From: DATFVA01 sp963747755 | GTDB lineage: Bacteria; Bacteroidota; Ignavibacteria; Ignavibacteriales; Ignavibacteriaceae | NCBI GenBank assembly: GCA_963747755.1 | Contig: CAVVGK010000018.1 | Span: 389,132-453,131 of the forward strand | DNA: 64,000 bases | Direction: 5' to 3' | Part shown: piece after piece, positions 27,501 to 36,500 of the stretch | Position numbering within the stretch: the stretch's first letter is position 1 | Layout: each line of letters starts with the position of its first letter | Notes under the pieces: model-generated | The model's input: the letters and a program-made list of their open reading frames with translations, nothing else | What the model was told of the DNA's origin: nothing | The model's database searches: none | Translations under genes and position numbers: made by a program

Positions 27501-28104
27501 TAAAGTTGAGTTACGGGGAGCACAAATCGAATTCAATAATATTCAGAATCCTGCCGGAGATCTTATGATTAATACTGACCTTGGACAGGCTTATTATTTT
27601 ATCGCAGACTCCTCTATGAGAACCTTGTTGTATGACAGGCTTGCCAACAAAACAATAAAACAGGGAGTGCATTTTTTGGCTGATATGCCTTTCAGAATAA
27701 CTAATCCTGAAGATGTCATCCCTGGCATGATTTTACTTGTGGATGCTGATCGTCATCGTCTGGAAAATGTTGAAATCGAAGTCATAAATGAAAATGCACC
27801 TTCATTACCACTCGATTATTCATTATCCCAGAATTACCCGAATCCTTTTAACCCCTCTACCATGATCAATTTTCAGGTTCCTGCGTCATGTTACGCTACG
27901 CTGAGAATATATAATATGCTGGGTGAGCAAATAAGAACTCTTTTTGCGGGACAGGTTATGCGGGGAACATATAGCTTTGCCTGGGATGGAATGAATGATA
28001 TGGGCAGGAGGTTGAGTTCGGGTACATATATATACCGTCTTACAGCAGAAGGTCAAGCCCGCGAAACATTCATCGGGGTCAAAAAAATGATTCTACTAAA
28101 GTAA
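24511..28104 (+). CDS. Large multidomain T9SS protein with dockerin-like module
   Basis: This 1197-residue secreted protein starts at TTG, which has an ideal AGGAGG seven bases upstream. Domain order: signal peptide (FLLSLLLIPYNGFAQ); jelly-roll/cleaved-adhesin-like domain (about 50-210); FN3-like domain (about 215-325); second adhesin-like domain (about 330-510); two HYDIN/ASH-type domains (LDFGSVGIGNSRTLQA, LNFGLVSVNAAKNMTV); cohesin-like beta domain (about 720-880); dockerin-type repeats with calcium loops (GDVNGDGYIDILDL, PDGIVNVQDLSLIQ); and a T9SS type A sorting domain (NYPNPFNPSTMINF, SSGTYIYRL). No catalytic motif is seen; it is probably a cell-surface adhesin or scaffold. Confidence 0.9.
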   Translation: MKINLHKFIPITFLLSLLLIPYNGFAQKDKAQKMNRALSQINNDELPASPMTVYIDENFSSASGVTPPAGWTQNIINGQQGVDLWYFEAPLGITINPPMSSPVAIFNSSRISNNGQAENVALESPPFTAETGSEIILELDQFFNGSQPAEIFIEVWNGSSWITIFSSTTTSQGNPQHNIIDITPEASGVNDSRVRFRWTGNFSQFWLIDNILVYSADPPPNPAIPVSPSDGAADVDINSSLVWAAGNGAAPSGYRLCFGTDGGGVTPPTNIENNTDLQLTTEYMPDAPLLYNATYYWMIVPYNAAGDASEVPIWSFTVMEDPPVTSYPYLEDFEGSFPPLYYIRYIGQLSDPVTISSTNSGWEQSDWQNLAAPVNKAAKLNISGTSVNHWLMTTFADLGTGTDYQLEFDLTLNAAGTSDPPQTGGTDDRFALLISTDAGITWLESNILKEWNNSGSENVYDDINPLGEHQVIDLSGYSGMIQLGFYGESSVANTDNDLMIDNLEIKKILMPPAFSINPSELDFGSVGIGNSRTLQAEISNAGDEDLVVNNIVSADPEYTFSPSVFPVTISPGYSQIFDITFSPTETGAAASSMAITHNAAGSPVTYNLTGTGSDEGPSLMVSPSSLNFGLVSVNAAKNMTVTVSNTGLVNELQVTAASINDSGFTVSPSSANIPAGGSQVFTITFSPAFAETYSGSLILDSNDPISPHTVFLTGKGAGESGLLFHQEYVCQLEDDIYTTSVQLKGLDPLGEKVQAIQFRLTVNKASDDNTILTFRNIKKGSDVEDENWVLEYNLFRGPITANGASVDSVYVLLYNLQQNGGLDPTVDYNDLFTIEYRIANLPALNDTLKSSLVISNASATTSNGYPVDITSARNKMTIMAINRVSSRGDVNGDGYIDILDLIMVVDHIIGKDSLTGENFTRADISPWIPGTQEPEPDGIVNVQDLSLIQNIILSGFYPDNNPIRKSLSGTLPKISGGVDARVKAYITGEGITLFVDSKVELRGAQIEFNNIQNPAGDLMINTDLGQAYYFIADSSMRTLLYDRLANKTIKQGVHFLADMPFRITNPEDVIPGMILLVDADRHRLENVEIEVINENAPSLPLDYSLSQNYPNPFNPSTMINFQVPASCYATLRIYNMLGEQIRTLFAGQVMRGTYSFAWDGMNDMGRRLSSGTYIYRLTAEGQARETFIGVKKMILLK

Positions 28105-28186
28105 CTATTGGCAAATATCCGGAAAGGAGAGAAAACTTATAGAAAATTAAAAAAATAATTAAGAATCCTAAGTTAGATGAAATAAG

Positions 28187-28217
28187 CCCGGATTCCCACA
28201 TCCGGGTTTATTTTTAT
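28187..28217 (+). terminator. Rho-independent terminator of the large T9SS gene
   Basis: CCCGGAT (28187-28193) and ATCCGGG (28200-28206) form a stem followed by TTTATTTTTAT, 83 bases after the stop codon. Confidence 0.85.
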
Positions 28218-28351
28218 ATTCTTATTTGCCGGCTGAATCCATACTTGCGATGTATAGTTTTTACCGGATGCTGTAAGTATTTCAAGTTTGCTTGTCTTGC
28301 CTATATCGCTTAATTTTAACGATTAAATTTTAATATGTAATTGAGGAATAA

Positions 28352-29521
28352 ATGACAAGGTTTGAGGGTGTGGACTATTATAATATAGAATCTCTTTTAT
28401 CAGAAGAGGAGATTATGATCAGGAGTACCGTACGGGAATTTGTATCTAATGAAGTTATCCCCGAAATCGAAGAATATAACCGCAAGTCAGAATTTCCTAT
28501 GAAACTTATACCCCAGATGGGCGAATTGGGATTGTTCGGTTCTAATCTTCCCCAGAAATATGGATGTGCAGAAATGAATAATGTTGCATACGGACTGGTT
28601 ATGCAGGAACTCGAAAGAGGGGATAGCGGCCTCCGAAGCTTTGTTTCCGTTCAGAGTGCTCTTGTGATGTACCCTATCTTTACTTTTGGCAGTGATGAAC
28701 AGAAAGATTACTGGCTGCCTCTGCTTGCAAGAGGTGAGAAGATCGGGTGCTTCGGACTTACAGAGCCCGATTACGGCTCCAATCCTGGTGGTATGGTTAC
28801 AAAAGCAGAGAAAACCGAAGATGGATTCAGGCTGAATGGCGCAAAGATGTGGATTACTAATGGTACCATAGCTGACGTGGCAGTAGTGTGGGCAAAGCTT
28901 GATGGTGTGATTAGAGGTTTTCTTGTTGAAAAATCTTTCGATGGTTTTACCGCACCTGAAATGAAGGGCAAACATTCACTCAGAGCTTCGGTTACTTCAG
29001 AGTTAATATTTGATAATGTTTTTGTACCTGAAAAAAACCTTCTTCCTCAAACAACAGGATTAAAAAACGCTCTTATGTGTCTAAACCAGGCCAGGTATGG
29101 GATTGCCTGGGGGGTAGTTGGTTCGATGATGGCATGCTATGATGCAGCGCTGAATTATGCTGGAACAAGGGTGCAGTTTAGTAAGCCGATCGCAGCCTAC
29201 CAGATGACACAGGAAAAACTCGTCTACATGCTTACCGAGATTACTAAAGCTCAACTGCTTAATCTTCAGCTTGGAAGAATGAAAGATAAGGGTACAATGA
29301 AACACACGCAGGTTTCTCTTGCTAAAAGAAATAACTGTGAGAAAGCCCTGGAAATTGCACGTATTTCAAGAGAAATATTCGGGGCAAATGGAATCCTTGA
29401 CGAATACCCTGTAATGAGGCATGCAGCCAATCTTGAATCGGTAAAGACTTATGAGGGAACTCATGAAATGCATACCTTGATCATTGGTGAAGATATAACA
29501 GGGTTGCCGGCATATGATTAA
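28352..29521 (+). CDS. Acyl-CoA dehydrogenase, glutaryl-CoA dehydrogenase-like
   Basis: This FAD-dependent enzyme oxidises (and in the glutaryl subgroup decarboxylates) acyl-CoA. The 389-residue protein has the GCDH landmarks SVQSALVMYPI, EIGCFGLTEPDYGSNPGGM-like FAD/substrate loop (GCFGLTEPDYGSNPGG), KMWITNGTIADV, RYGIAWGV and the catalytic base Glu368 in KTYEGTHEMHTLI. Residues around SGLRSFVSVQS match the Arg that recognises glutarate in human GCDH. It is followed 21 bases later by guaB, so some co-transcription is possible, though the functions are unrelated. Substrate assignment is by similarity only. Confidence 0.88.
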   Translation: MTRFEGVDYYNIESLLSEEEIMIRSTVREFVSNEVIPEIEEYNRKSEFPMKLIPQMGELGLFGSNLPQKYGCAEMNNVAYGLVMQELERGDSGLRSFVSVQSALVMYPIFTFGSDEQKDYWLPLLARGEKIGCFGLTEPDYGSNPGGMVTKAEKTEDGFRLNGAKMWITNGTIADVAVVWAKLDGVIRGFLVEKSFDGFTAPEMKGKHSLRASVTSELIFDNVFVPEKNLLPQTTGLKNALMCLNQARYGIAWGVVGSMMACYDAALNYAGTRVQFSKPIAAYQMTQEKLVYMLTEITKAQLLNLQLGRMKDKGTMKHTQVSLAKRNNCEKALEIARISREIFGANGILDEYPVMRHAANLESVKTYEGTHEMHTLIIGEDITGLPAYD

Positions 29522-29542
29522 CAAACAACAGGAAATAAATTT

Positions 29543-31012
29543 ATGAAGCAGAACGAAATTGTTATCAGGGAAGGTTTAACTTTTGATGATGTTCTCCTGG
29601 TTCCTGGAAAATCTTCCGTTCTCCCGAGGGAAGTTGATCTAAGAACTATTTTAACCCCGGAAATCGAATTAAATATTCCGATAATTTCAGCTGCAATGGA
29701 TACTGTAACTGAGTCAGCTCTCGCAATCGCAATGGCTCGTGCAGGAGGAATAGGTATACTTCATAAGAATATGACCATTGAGGATCAAAGCACTGAAGTC
29801 GATAGGGTTAAAAGATCGGAGAGCGGTATGATCCAGAATCCCGTAACTCTTAGTCCCGATAAAACCATAGGTGAGGCCCTCGATATAATGAAGAAATACA
29901 GGATATCAGGCATCCCTATCATAGATGGCGGCGGGAAATTGGTGGGTATCTTAACTAATCGTGATCTCAGGTTCGAACCTAACCGTAAAGTGATTGTTAA
30001 GGACCTTATGACGAAGGAAAATCTGATTACAGCACCTGTTGGAACAACGCTTGAGAAAGCCGAAAAACTGCTGCAGAAATATAAGATTGAAAAACTGCCT
30101 GTAGTGAATAAGGAGGGGGTTCTAAAAGGACTTATTACATTTAAAGATATTCAGAAAAAGAAAAAGCATCCGAATGCTTGTAAAGATGAGCATGGCAGAT
30201 TAAGGGTTGGAGCAGCAGTTGGTACTACTCCCGATACAATGGAAAGAGTAGAATCTCTTTTGAATGCAGGCGCCGATGCGATCGTAATCGACACAGCACA
30301 TGGTCATTCCACCGGTGTGTTAAAAATGGTAAAAGAGGTTAGAAAGAAATTCAAATATGCGCAGCTAGTTGCTGGCAATATAGGCACTTATGAAGCGGCA
30401 CTTGATCTCTTAAGTTGTAAAGTAGATGCAGTTAAAGTGGGGATCGGTCCGGGATCAATTTGTACTACCAGGGTCGTAGCTGGTGTGGGTATTCCTCAAA
30501 TCACTGCGGTTCAGGACGTTTTTCGGGCTGTAAAATCTAAAGGCATTCCGGTTATAGCTGACGGAGGCATAAAACAAACCGGTGATGTACCCAAGGCTCT
30601 CGCCGCGGGAGCAGACTCAGTTATGATTGGAGGTTTGTTCGCAGGTGTTGAAGAGAGTCCGGGTGAAACAATCCTGTTTGAAGGAAGAAGTTTTAAACAT
30701 TACCGTGGGATGGGTTCGCTGGCTGCTATGAGCAAAGGCAGCAGAGATCGTTACTTTCAGGACCCGGAAGCGGATATTGCGAAGCTCGTTCCGGAGGGTG
30801 TTGAAGGAAGAGTTCCTTATAAAGGTTCGCTGTCGGAAACAGTACTTCAGCTCATTGGCGGATTAAGGGCTGCTATGGGATATTGTGGGGTTCGTAATAT
30901 AAAGCAGTTGAAAACGAAAACGCAATTTATAAAGATAACTCTTGCAGGTTTGAAGGAGAGTCATCCTCATGATGTTATTATAACCAAGGAAGCTCCGAAC
31001 TATCATTCATAA
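29543..31012 (+). CDS. guaB: IMP dehydrogenase
   Basis: This enzyme oxidises IMP to XMP with NAD+, the committed step of guanine nucleotide synthesis. The 489-residue cytoplasmic protein has the (beta/alpha)8 core (LTFDDVLLVPGKS, IISAAMDTVTES, GIGILHKNM) interrupted by two CBS domains (about residues 95-205). Later come the catalytic loop GPGSICTTR with Cys307, the phosphate-binding ADGGIKQTGDV and the mobile flap YRGMGSLAAM. Length and motifs are normal. It has a ribosome site AGGAAA before the ATG. Confidence 0.97.
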   Translation: MKQNEIVIREGLTFDDVLLVPGKSSVLPREVDLRTILTPEIELNIPIISAAMDTVTESALAIAMARAGGIGILHKNMTIEDQSTEVDRVKRSESGMIQNPVTLSPDKTIGEALDIMKKYRISGIPIIDGGGKLVGILTNRDLRFEPNRKVIVKDLMTKENLITAPVGTTLEKAEKLLQKYKIEKLPVVNKEGVLKGLITFKDIQKKKKHPNACKDEHGRLRVGAAVGTTPDTMERVESLLNAGADAIVIDTAHGHSTGVLKMVKEVRKKFKYAQLVAGNIGTYEAALDLLSCKVDAVKVGIGPGSICTTRVVAGVGIPQITAVQDVFRAVKSKGIPVIADGGIKQTGDVPKALAAGADSVMIGGLFAGVEESPGETILFEGRSFKHYRGMGSLAAMSKGSRDRYFQDPEADIAKLVPEGVEGRVPYKGSLSETVLQLIGGLRAAMGYCGVRNIKQLKTKTQFIKITLAGLKESHPHDVIITKEAPNYHS

Positions 31013-31067
31013 GGATGATTTAAAAATTTATTTTTATTTTTGGAGGTGTTATTAATCAGGGAGTCCT

Positions 31068-32351
31068 ATGTTCAAAGTTCTGGTGATATCGTATTATTAC
31101 CCTCCGATGGGGCTTAGCGGAGTTCAGCGGACACTGAAATTTACGAAATACTTGAGTCAGTATAATTGGAAGCCAACAGTACTTACTGCCGGAGATACTG
31201 CATATTATGCTCACGACGATTTGATGCTGAAAGAAGCTGAAGCCGCTGGAATAAGAATTATCAGGACCGAGGGCGGTGATTTAAATTCCAGGCTGCATAA
31301 GAAAGGTACGGTTAAAATACCGCCTGAGTGGTTAAGAAAATTATTAAGTCGACTGAGTGCTTCTGTATTTATTCCTGATAACAAAATCGGGTGGAGTTCT
31401 AAGGCGCTCGTAACGGCCAGGAAGCTGCTGCGAGAAGAGGAATTCGACATCATCTTCGTTACCGCTCCGCCATTTTCTTCTTTCAATACAGCGGTTAAAC
31501 TGAAAAAGGAATTCAGCCTTCCACTGGTGGTTGATTACAGGGATTTATGGTATGGTAATCATTTCGGATTCTATCCTACTCCCTTGCATAGCTATCTGCA
31601 TAAATCAATGGAGTATGCCTCTTTGAAGGCAGCAGACCGGATAATCGTTATTAACAGAAGAATGAAGGAACGAATTATGGACCGGTACAGGTTCATAACC
31701 TTCGAAGACGTATTCATTATTCCCCAGGGTTTCGATCCCAGGGATTTTGAGAACCTGGTTCCGGAGAAAAAAAACAATAAGAAAATGAGACTGACGTTCT
31801 CTGGATTATTCTATGAGTTTATTACTCCTAAATATTTCCTGCAGGCATTTAAGAAACTTGCCCTTGAAAGACCGGATATTGCAGCGAATATTGAACTCCA
31901 TTTTATTGGATTTCTACGGAATGAAAACCGGAAACTGATACGAAAACTTGATCTCGGTGATTTTGTAAAAGAATATGGATACCTTGATCATAACGAGGCC
32001 TTAGTTAAGACTATGACCAGTGATGTTCTCTGGGTTATGGTTGGTCGGGCTAAAAACAGCGATACAATTTCTACCGGGAAGACATTCGAATATATGGGTA
32101 CAAGGAAACCAATCATTGCCTGCGTCCCGGATGGTGCAGTAAAAACTGCGATGGAGGAATACGGTGCTTCCTTCATTACCCCTCCTGATGATTTGGAGGC
32201 TATAAAGAACGCTATTAAAAGTGTATATGAACTCTATTCTGTTGATAAACTACCTGTACCCAATGAGGATTTTATTGAGAAACACCGTAGAGACTACCTT
32301 ACAGAACAGTTGACGAAACAATTCCAGTTTTTAATAAAAGCAGAAATATAA
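31068..32351 (+). CDS. GT4-family glycosyltransferase
   Basis: This 427-residue GT-B fold enzyme probably transfers a sugar from an NDP-sugar to a cell-surface glycan or lipid. It has the N-terminal YYYPPMGLSGVQRTLKF loop, GWSSKALVTARKLLREEEFDIIF, an acceptor-domain VDYRDLWYGN and a C-terminal donor half (IPQGFDPRDFE, FSGLFYEFITPKYFLQA, TGKTFEYMGTRKPIIACVP). The catalytic E-x7-E region is represented by TGKTFEYMGTRKP. The ATG has GGGAG six bases upstream. Its stop codon overlaps the purD start by one base, so the two are co-transcribed although unrelated in pathway. Confidence 0.88.
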   Translation: MFKVLVISYYYPPMGLSGVQRTLKFTKYLSQYNWKPTVLTAGDTAYYAHDDLMLKEAEAAGIRIIRTEGGDLNSRLHKKGTVKIPPEWLRKLLSRLSASVFIPDNKIGWSSKALVTARKLLREEEFDIIFVTAPPFSSFNTAVKLKKEFSLPLVVDYRDLWYGNHFGFYPTPLHSYLHKSMEYASLKAADRIIVINRRMKERIMDRYRFITFEDVFIIPQGFDPRDFENLVPEKKNNKKMRLTFSGLFYEFITPKYFLQAFKKLALERPDIAANIELHFIGFLRNENRKLIRKLDLGDFVKEYGYLDHNEALVKTMTSDVLWVMVGRAKNSDTISTGKTFEYMGTRKPIIACVPDGAVKTAMEEYGASFITPPDDLEAIKNAIKSVYELYSVDKLPVPNEDFIEKHRRDYLTEQLTKQFQFLIKAEI

Positions 32352-33631
32352 TGAACGTTCTTGTGCTTGGGTCAGGCGGAAGAGAACATGCAATTGCATG
32401 GAAAATTTCAAGCAGTGATTCCTTAACCAAACTCTTCATAAGTCCTGGTAACCCCGGTACCTCCTCGTTGGGAAAAAATGTACACCTGGAAAAAGGACAT
32501 CAGTTCATTGCCGATTTCTGTCTCTCCGAAGGCATCGATCTGGTTGTTATTGGTCCTGAACAACCCCTTGTTGAAGGTCTTGCCGATTTTCTGCGCAGCC
32601 GGAATATTAAAGTTTTTGGACCAGACAAAAAAGCTGCAGAAATTGAAGGACATAAATCGTTTGCAAAGCAGCTGATGGTAAAATATTCAATACCCACAGC
32701 AGGGTATAAAGAATTTGATAAATCACAAATCAACGATGCCTATGAATACCTGGGAAATATAAAATACCCTGTTGTTATTAAGGCAGACGGACTTGCTGCG
32801 GGAAAGGGAGTGATTATTTGTAACGATAAGAATGAAGCAGATAATGCTCTGGAACAAATTTTTCTGGATAATGTTTTCGGGGATGCCGGGGAGAAAATCA
32901 TAATTGAAGAATTTCTTGAAGGTGAGGAAGCATCCATTCTTGCTGTTACTGATGGAGATGATTTCCTTCTGCTTCCGTCTTCCCAGGATCACAAAAGGAT
33001 CGGAGAAAATGATACAGGAAAAAATACAGGGGGGATGGGAGCTTATTCGCCTGCTCCTGTAATTGATCAGAAGATGCTGGAAATAATAAGTCGTGAAATA
33101 ATTAAACCTGTACTTGAAGGTATGAAGAAAGAAGAAAGGAAGTTTTCAGGCTGCCTGTATGCCGGACTAATGATTACTCCTGAGGGAGCCAAAGTTATTG
33201 AATTTAACTGCAGATTCGGCGATCCTGAAACCCAGGCAGTGCTTCCCCTTATTGAGGGTGATTTTCTTAAATTGCTCTATTCTGCTGCTTCCGGGAAACT
33301 GGACAAACATGCTGTATCTTTTTCAGAAGGAACAGCTGTATGCGTTGTTGCCGTTTCGGGTGGATATCCTGAAAGTTATCCCAAAGGCTTTGAGATATCG
33401 GGATTGGAAGGATTCGATTCCAGTCAAATATTTGTTTTTCACGCAGGCACCTCAGAGAGAGATGGAAAAATATTCACGGCAGGGGGACGCGTTGTCGGTG
33501 TAACAGCAGTCCTCCGGGAAGCTGATCTTCAAAAAGCACGAACTCTTGCCTACGGAGCTCTCAACAAAATCAAATTTGAAGGAATATATTTCCGTCGGGA
33601 TATCGGGATGAAGGCGTTAAACAGATCATAG
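32351..33631 (+). CDS. purD: Phosphoribosylamine-glycine ligase
   Basis: This ATP-grasp enzyme makes glycinamide ribonucleotide in purine synthesis. The 426-residue protein starts MNVLVLGSGGREHAIAW and contains VVIGPEQPLVEGLAD, VIKADGLAAGKGVI (ATP-grasp), EEFLEGEEASILAV, SSQDHKRIGENDTGKNTGGM (the PurD signature) and EFNCRFGDPETQ. Motifs and length are complete. Confidence 0.97.
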   Translation: MNVLVLGSGGREHAIAWKISSSDSLTKLFISPGNPGTSSLGKNVHLEKGHQFIADFCLSEGIDLVVIGPEQPLVEGLADFLRSRNIKVFGPDKKAAEIEGHKSFAKQLMVKYSIPTAGYKEFDKSQINDAYEYLGNIKYPVVIKADGLAAGKGVIICNDKNEADNALEQIFLDNVFGDAGEKIIIEEFLEGEEASILAVTDGDDFLLLPSSQDHKRIGENDTGKNTGGMGAYSPAPVIDQKMLEIISREIIKPVLEGMKKEERKFSGCLYAGLMITPEGAKVIEFNCRFGDPETQAVLPLIEGDFLKLLYSAASGKLDKHAVSFSEGTAVCVVAVSGGYPESYPKGFEISGLEGFDSSQIFVFHAGTSERDGKIFTAGGRVVGVTAVLREADLQKARTLAYGALNKIKFEGIYFRRDIGMKALNRS

Positions 33632-33693
33632 CCTCTATTTCTCCATTCATTTTTTCCTCACATTACTTTAGTTTTCGGAAAAGACAGAATTAA

Positions 33694-35295
33694 ATGATAC
33701 CTCTGCATGTACATTCTAATTATAGCCTGCTCAAGGGTACAGTCCGTATCGTAGAATTGATTGAGAAAGCAAAGGAAAATCAACTTGATTCCCTCGCATT
33801 AACTGATCTAAATGGAATGTATGGACTTATCCCATTTGCGAAAAAAGCAAAAGAACACGGTATTAAACCTATACTCGGTAGTGTTATCGATCAACCGGGA
33901 AATAATTCTGTCTATGCAGTGCTTCTTGCCAGGAATAACCAGGGATATTCAGATCTTTGCAGAATTATCACCTCACGAAAGCTGAATGATGATTTTGATC
34001 TATTTGCACTGGTAGCCCGCCCACTTGATAATTTGTTTATTATAACCCCTTCGCGCGAATTACTTGAAATATCCGGGAAACAGGATAACGTTTATGCAGA
34101 ACTTACTATAACGGCCGCTAATAAGAATAATGCACGCAGCCTCTACCTTTATGCAGAAAAAAATGGAATTAAAATGGCTGCCTCTAATCCGGTATTCTTC
34201 CTTAATGAAAATGATTTTGAATTGCATTGCGTGGTTACTGCGATCGGATTAAATAAGAATGCGGATAATGTAAAGGATTCAGAGCTGGCTGACAGAGAAG
34301 CTTATTTCCGGGATATAAATGAGCTAAACCATATTTACAGCAGGGTTCCTCAAGCGGTTTCGAATACTGAATATATTGCCCGGAATTGCAATGTCGATCT
34401 TCGTCTCAATGAATACAAATTTCCGCATTTCGATGTTCCACCCGGGAAAGATTCTTATACAATGTTATGGGAGAAATGCTCCGAAGGGTTAAGTCGGAGA
34501 TATTCTCCAATGATTGACGCAGCTGTGGAAAGATTGAAAATGGAACTCCAGGTGATACGCGAAATGAATTTTACGGATTATTTCCTTGTCGTTTGGGATT
34601 TACTGATGGAAGCAAAGAAAAGGGGAATGATAACTATCGGACGCGGATCGGCAGCTAATAGTATTGTTTCATACTGTCTTGGAATAACTGAAGTAGATCC
34701 AATTAAATATAATCTTTACTTTGAAAGGTTTCTCAACAAAGGCAGAAGCAGTCCGCCGGATATCGATATCGATTTTTCATGGAAAGAGAGAGATGAGATT
34801 GTAAAATATGTATTTGATAAATACGGCTATGAAAATGTTGCGATGATTTCTACAACTGTTACTTTCCGTGCAAGGTCAGCATTCAGAGAGGTTGCAAAAG
34901 CTTATGGTTTAACAAACGGTGAAATATCAAAATATAGTAAGTTTATTCCCTGGACCGATGCAAGAAACCTGGGGGAACTTCCTGAAAAGTTTCCTGAGGC
35001 AAGATCTCTCAACTTTAAGGTTGAACCCTGGAAATCAATTGTTTCTATGGCCGAAAGACTGGCCGGGTTTCCGAGACATCTGAGCATTCATCCAAGCGGA
35101 ATCCTGATTACACCAGGTCCCATAATAAATTATACTGCTTTGGAATATGCGAAAAATAAGGGGTTGGGACTAATTATAACTCAACCTGATATGTATTCTG
35201 TTGAAGATTTGGGACTGATAAAGATTGATTTACTGAGCCAGCGTTCACTGGGTGTTCTAAGGGATACTATGGATGATGTTGAAAAGAATAGTTAA
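33694..35295 (+). CDS. DnaE-like polymerase, PHP plus palm only (C-terminally truncated)
   Basis: The N-terminal PHP domain (IPLHVHSNYSLLKGTVRI, ALTDLNGMYGLI) and palm (MITIGRGSAANSIVSYCLG, PDIDIDFSWKERD, FPRHLSIHPSGILI) match replicative polymerase III alpha. All three catalytic aspartates are present: two in PDIDIDF (about 355 and 357) and one in LIKIDLLSQRSLG (about 512), spaced as in E. coli. The protein stops at residue 533, where normal DnaE (about 1000-1160 residues) continues with fingers, clamp-binding and OB domains. A minus-strand gene begins immediately after, so the missing half is not nearby in another frame. It may be a remnant or a genuine short form; the frame itself is intact. 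Confidence 0.82.
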   Translation: MIPLHVHSNYSLLKGTVRIVELIEKAKENQLDSLALTDLNGMYGLIPFAKKAKEHGIKPILGSVIDQPGNNSVYAVLLARNNQGYSDLCRIITSRKLNDDFDLFALVARPLDNLFIITPSRELLEISGKQDNVYAELTITAANKNNARSLYLYAEKNGIKMAASNPVFFLNENDFELHCVVTAIGLNKNADNVKDSELADREAYFRDINELNHIYSRVPQAVSNTEYIARNCNVDLRLNEYKFPHFDVPPGKDSYTMLWEKCSEGLSRRYSPMIDAAVERLKMELQVIREMNFTDYFLVVWDLLMEAKKRGMITIGRGSAANSIVSYCLGITEVDPIKYNLYFERFLNKGRSSPPDIDIDFSWKERDEIVKYVFDKYGYENVAMISTTVTFRARSAFREVAKAYGLTNGEISKYSKFIPWTDARNLGELPEKFPEARSLNFKVEPWKSIVSMAERLAGFPRHLSIHPSGILITPGPIINYTALEYAKNKGLGLIITQPDMYSVEDLGLIKIDLLSQRSLGVLRDTMDDVEKNS

Positions 35296-35771
35296 AAAGT
35301 AGATCCAGCTTTATTTCCATCAGTTTTTTTTGATTTTGTGAATGTAAGGAAATCGGAACCGAACACCGAAAGCCAGATGAATCCAAATAAAATAAATATA
35401 TCTTCTATTATCTTCAGAACCCCGACCTTGCTGCCGTCCCTGGTACCAAAACATCCGCATTCAATGTCAAGCCCCCTTGCAAGAGCTATTCCAACCGCAG
35501 CTATAAAAATTATCATTAATATCGTTCCCAGAAGTGCGCTTTCTCTGACGTAGATCCCGGCAATAAGCAATAGGCCAACCACAAATTCCAGCCAGGGGAT
35601 AATTAAAGCGAAAAAGTTCAGGGTTTCCTCAGGCAGCAGTCTGTAGTTGTAAAGCGATTTAGCAAAATATTCTACGTCTGTTATTTTCGTCAGAGCCGAA
35701 TAGATAAATAGAGCTCCCAGGATAAGTCGTATTGCAAATAACAAATATTTGTTGGTTAGAAACTTTGTCAT
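35292..35771 (-). CDS. MauE/DoxX-like membrane protein
   Basis: This 159-residue inner-membrane protein has four helices (RLILGALFIYSALTKI, FALIIPWLEFVVGLLLIAG, TILMIIFIAAVGIALA, IIEDIFILFGFIWLSVFG) and the motif DIECGCFG between helices 3 and 4, typical of the MauE branch linked to disulfide or redox maturation. It is co-transcribed with the upstream membrane-anchored rhodanese (stop and start adjacent). Together they may handle sulfur or periplasmic thiol chemistry; that is inference. Its stop overlaps the end of the DnaE-like gene by four bases. Confidence 0.82.
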   Translation of the reverse strand: MTKFLTNKYLLFAIRLILGALFIYSALTKITDVEYFAKSLYNYRLLPEETLNFFALIIPWLEFVVGLLLIAGIYVRESALLGTILMIIFIAAVGIALARGLDIECGCFGTRDGSKVGVLKIIEDIFILFGFIWLSVFGSDFLTFTKSKKTDGNKAGSTF

Positions 35772-36500
35772 CTAGTTTAACTGTATATCTATGCTTGATG
35801 TAACTACAGGGTAATCGGCTTTTTTCCATTCTTCCCATCCGCCAAAAAAGACGAAAACTTTCCTGAATCCTTTTGAGAACAGTTCATTACCCAGCCTGAT
35901 GCTCATATCGCAATCAGAACCTTCACAATAAACAACGAGGGGTTCAGTTTTATCCATTGAAGTGATCTGGCTGCTGTATTCATTCATCCGGAAAAGAGGA
36001 AGATTAACTGCGCCTGCAATATGGCCGTCTTCATACTCTTCAGGGTCTCTTGCATCAACAAATAAAATTTTATCCTTGTATAACTCGTAAGCCTGTGCCA
36101 AAGAAATTAGACGGGGCTGGTTAAAAACATCCCGTGTCAGATTGCTTAAATCAAGGTCTTTATCTTTATTATCCGAATTATTGGGACGAAAACTATCCTC
36201 GTCATTCCTGGCCAGGTCTGAGTCAGTTTTATATTTATACTGCGGCAGGACTTCTTCGTCAATTTGCACCCGGCTCTTTTCCACTGCCTTCTTATTGAAG
36301 TCAGTTTTCAGAGATTCAGGCCTGGCTTCGATAGCCTTTTCCGGAGGAGGAGGGGACTGGCTATTTAAACTTTCATCTGCATGAAGAGCTTTTTCCTTAT
36401 TAAATAGGGGCAAACCTTCAGGTTGAAGATAATTAACAAGAAGTGCTGCGGCAATAGCAATCAGCAGGATCAGAAGTATCTTGGTGAACGAAATACGCAT
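35772..36500 (-). CDS. Membrane-anchored rhodanese-domain protein
   Basis: This 242-residue protein has an N-terminal membrane helix (LLILLIAIAAALLVNYL), a charged linker (about 30-125) and a C-terminal rhodanese domain (FVDARDPEEYEDGHIAGAVN, LVVYCEGSDCDMSIRL, VFVFFGGWEEWKKADYPV). The catalytic Cys is the first of YCEGSDC; the active-site loop contains a second Cys, so it may form a disulfide. The likely site of action is the periplasmic face. It is translated just upstream of the MauE-like gene. Confidence 0.85.
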   Translation of the reverse strand: MRISFTKILLILLIAIAAALLVNYLQPEGLPLFNKEKALHADESLNSQSPPPPEKAIEARPESLKTDFNKKAVEKSRVQIDEEVLPQYKYKTDSDLARNDEDSFRPNNSDNKDKDLDLSNLTRDVFNQPRLISLAQAYELYKDKILFVDARDPEEYEDGHIAGAVNLPLFRMNEYSSQITSMDKTEPLVVYCEGSDCDMSIRLGNELFSKGFRKVFVFFGGWEEWKKADYPVVTSSIDIQLN

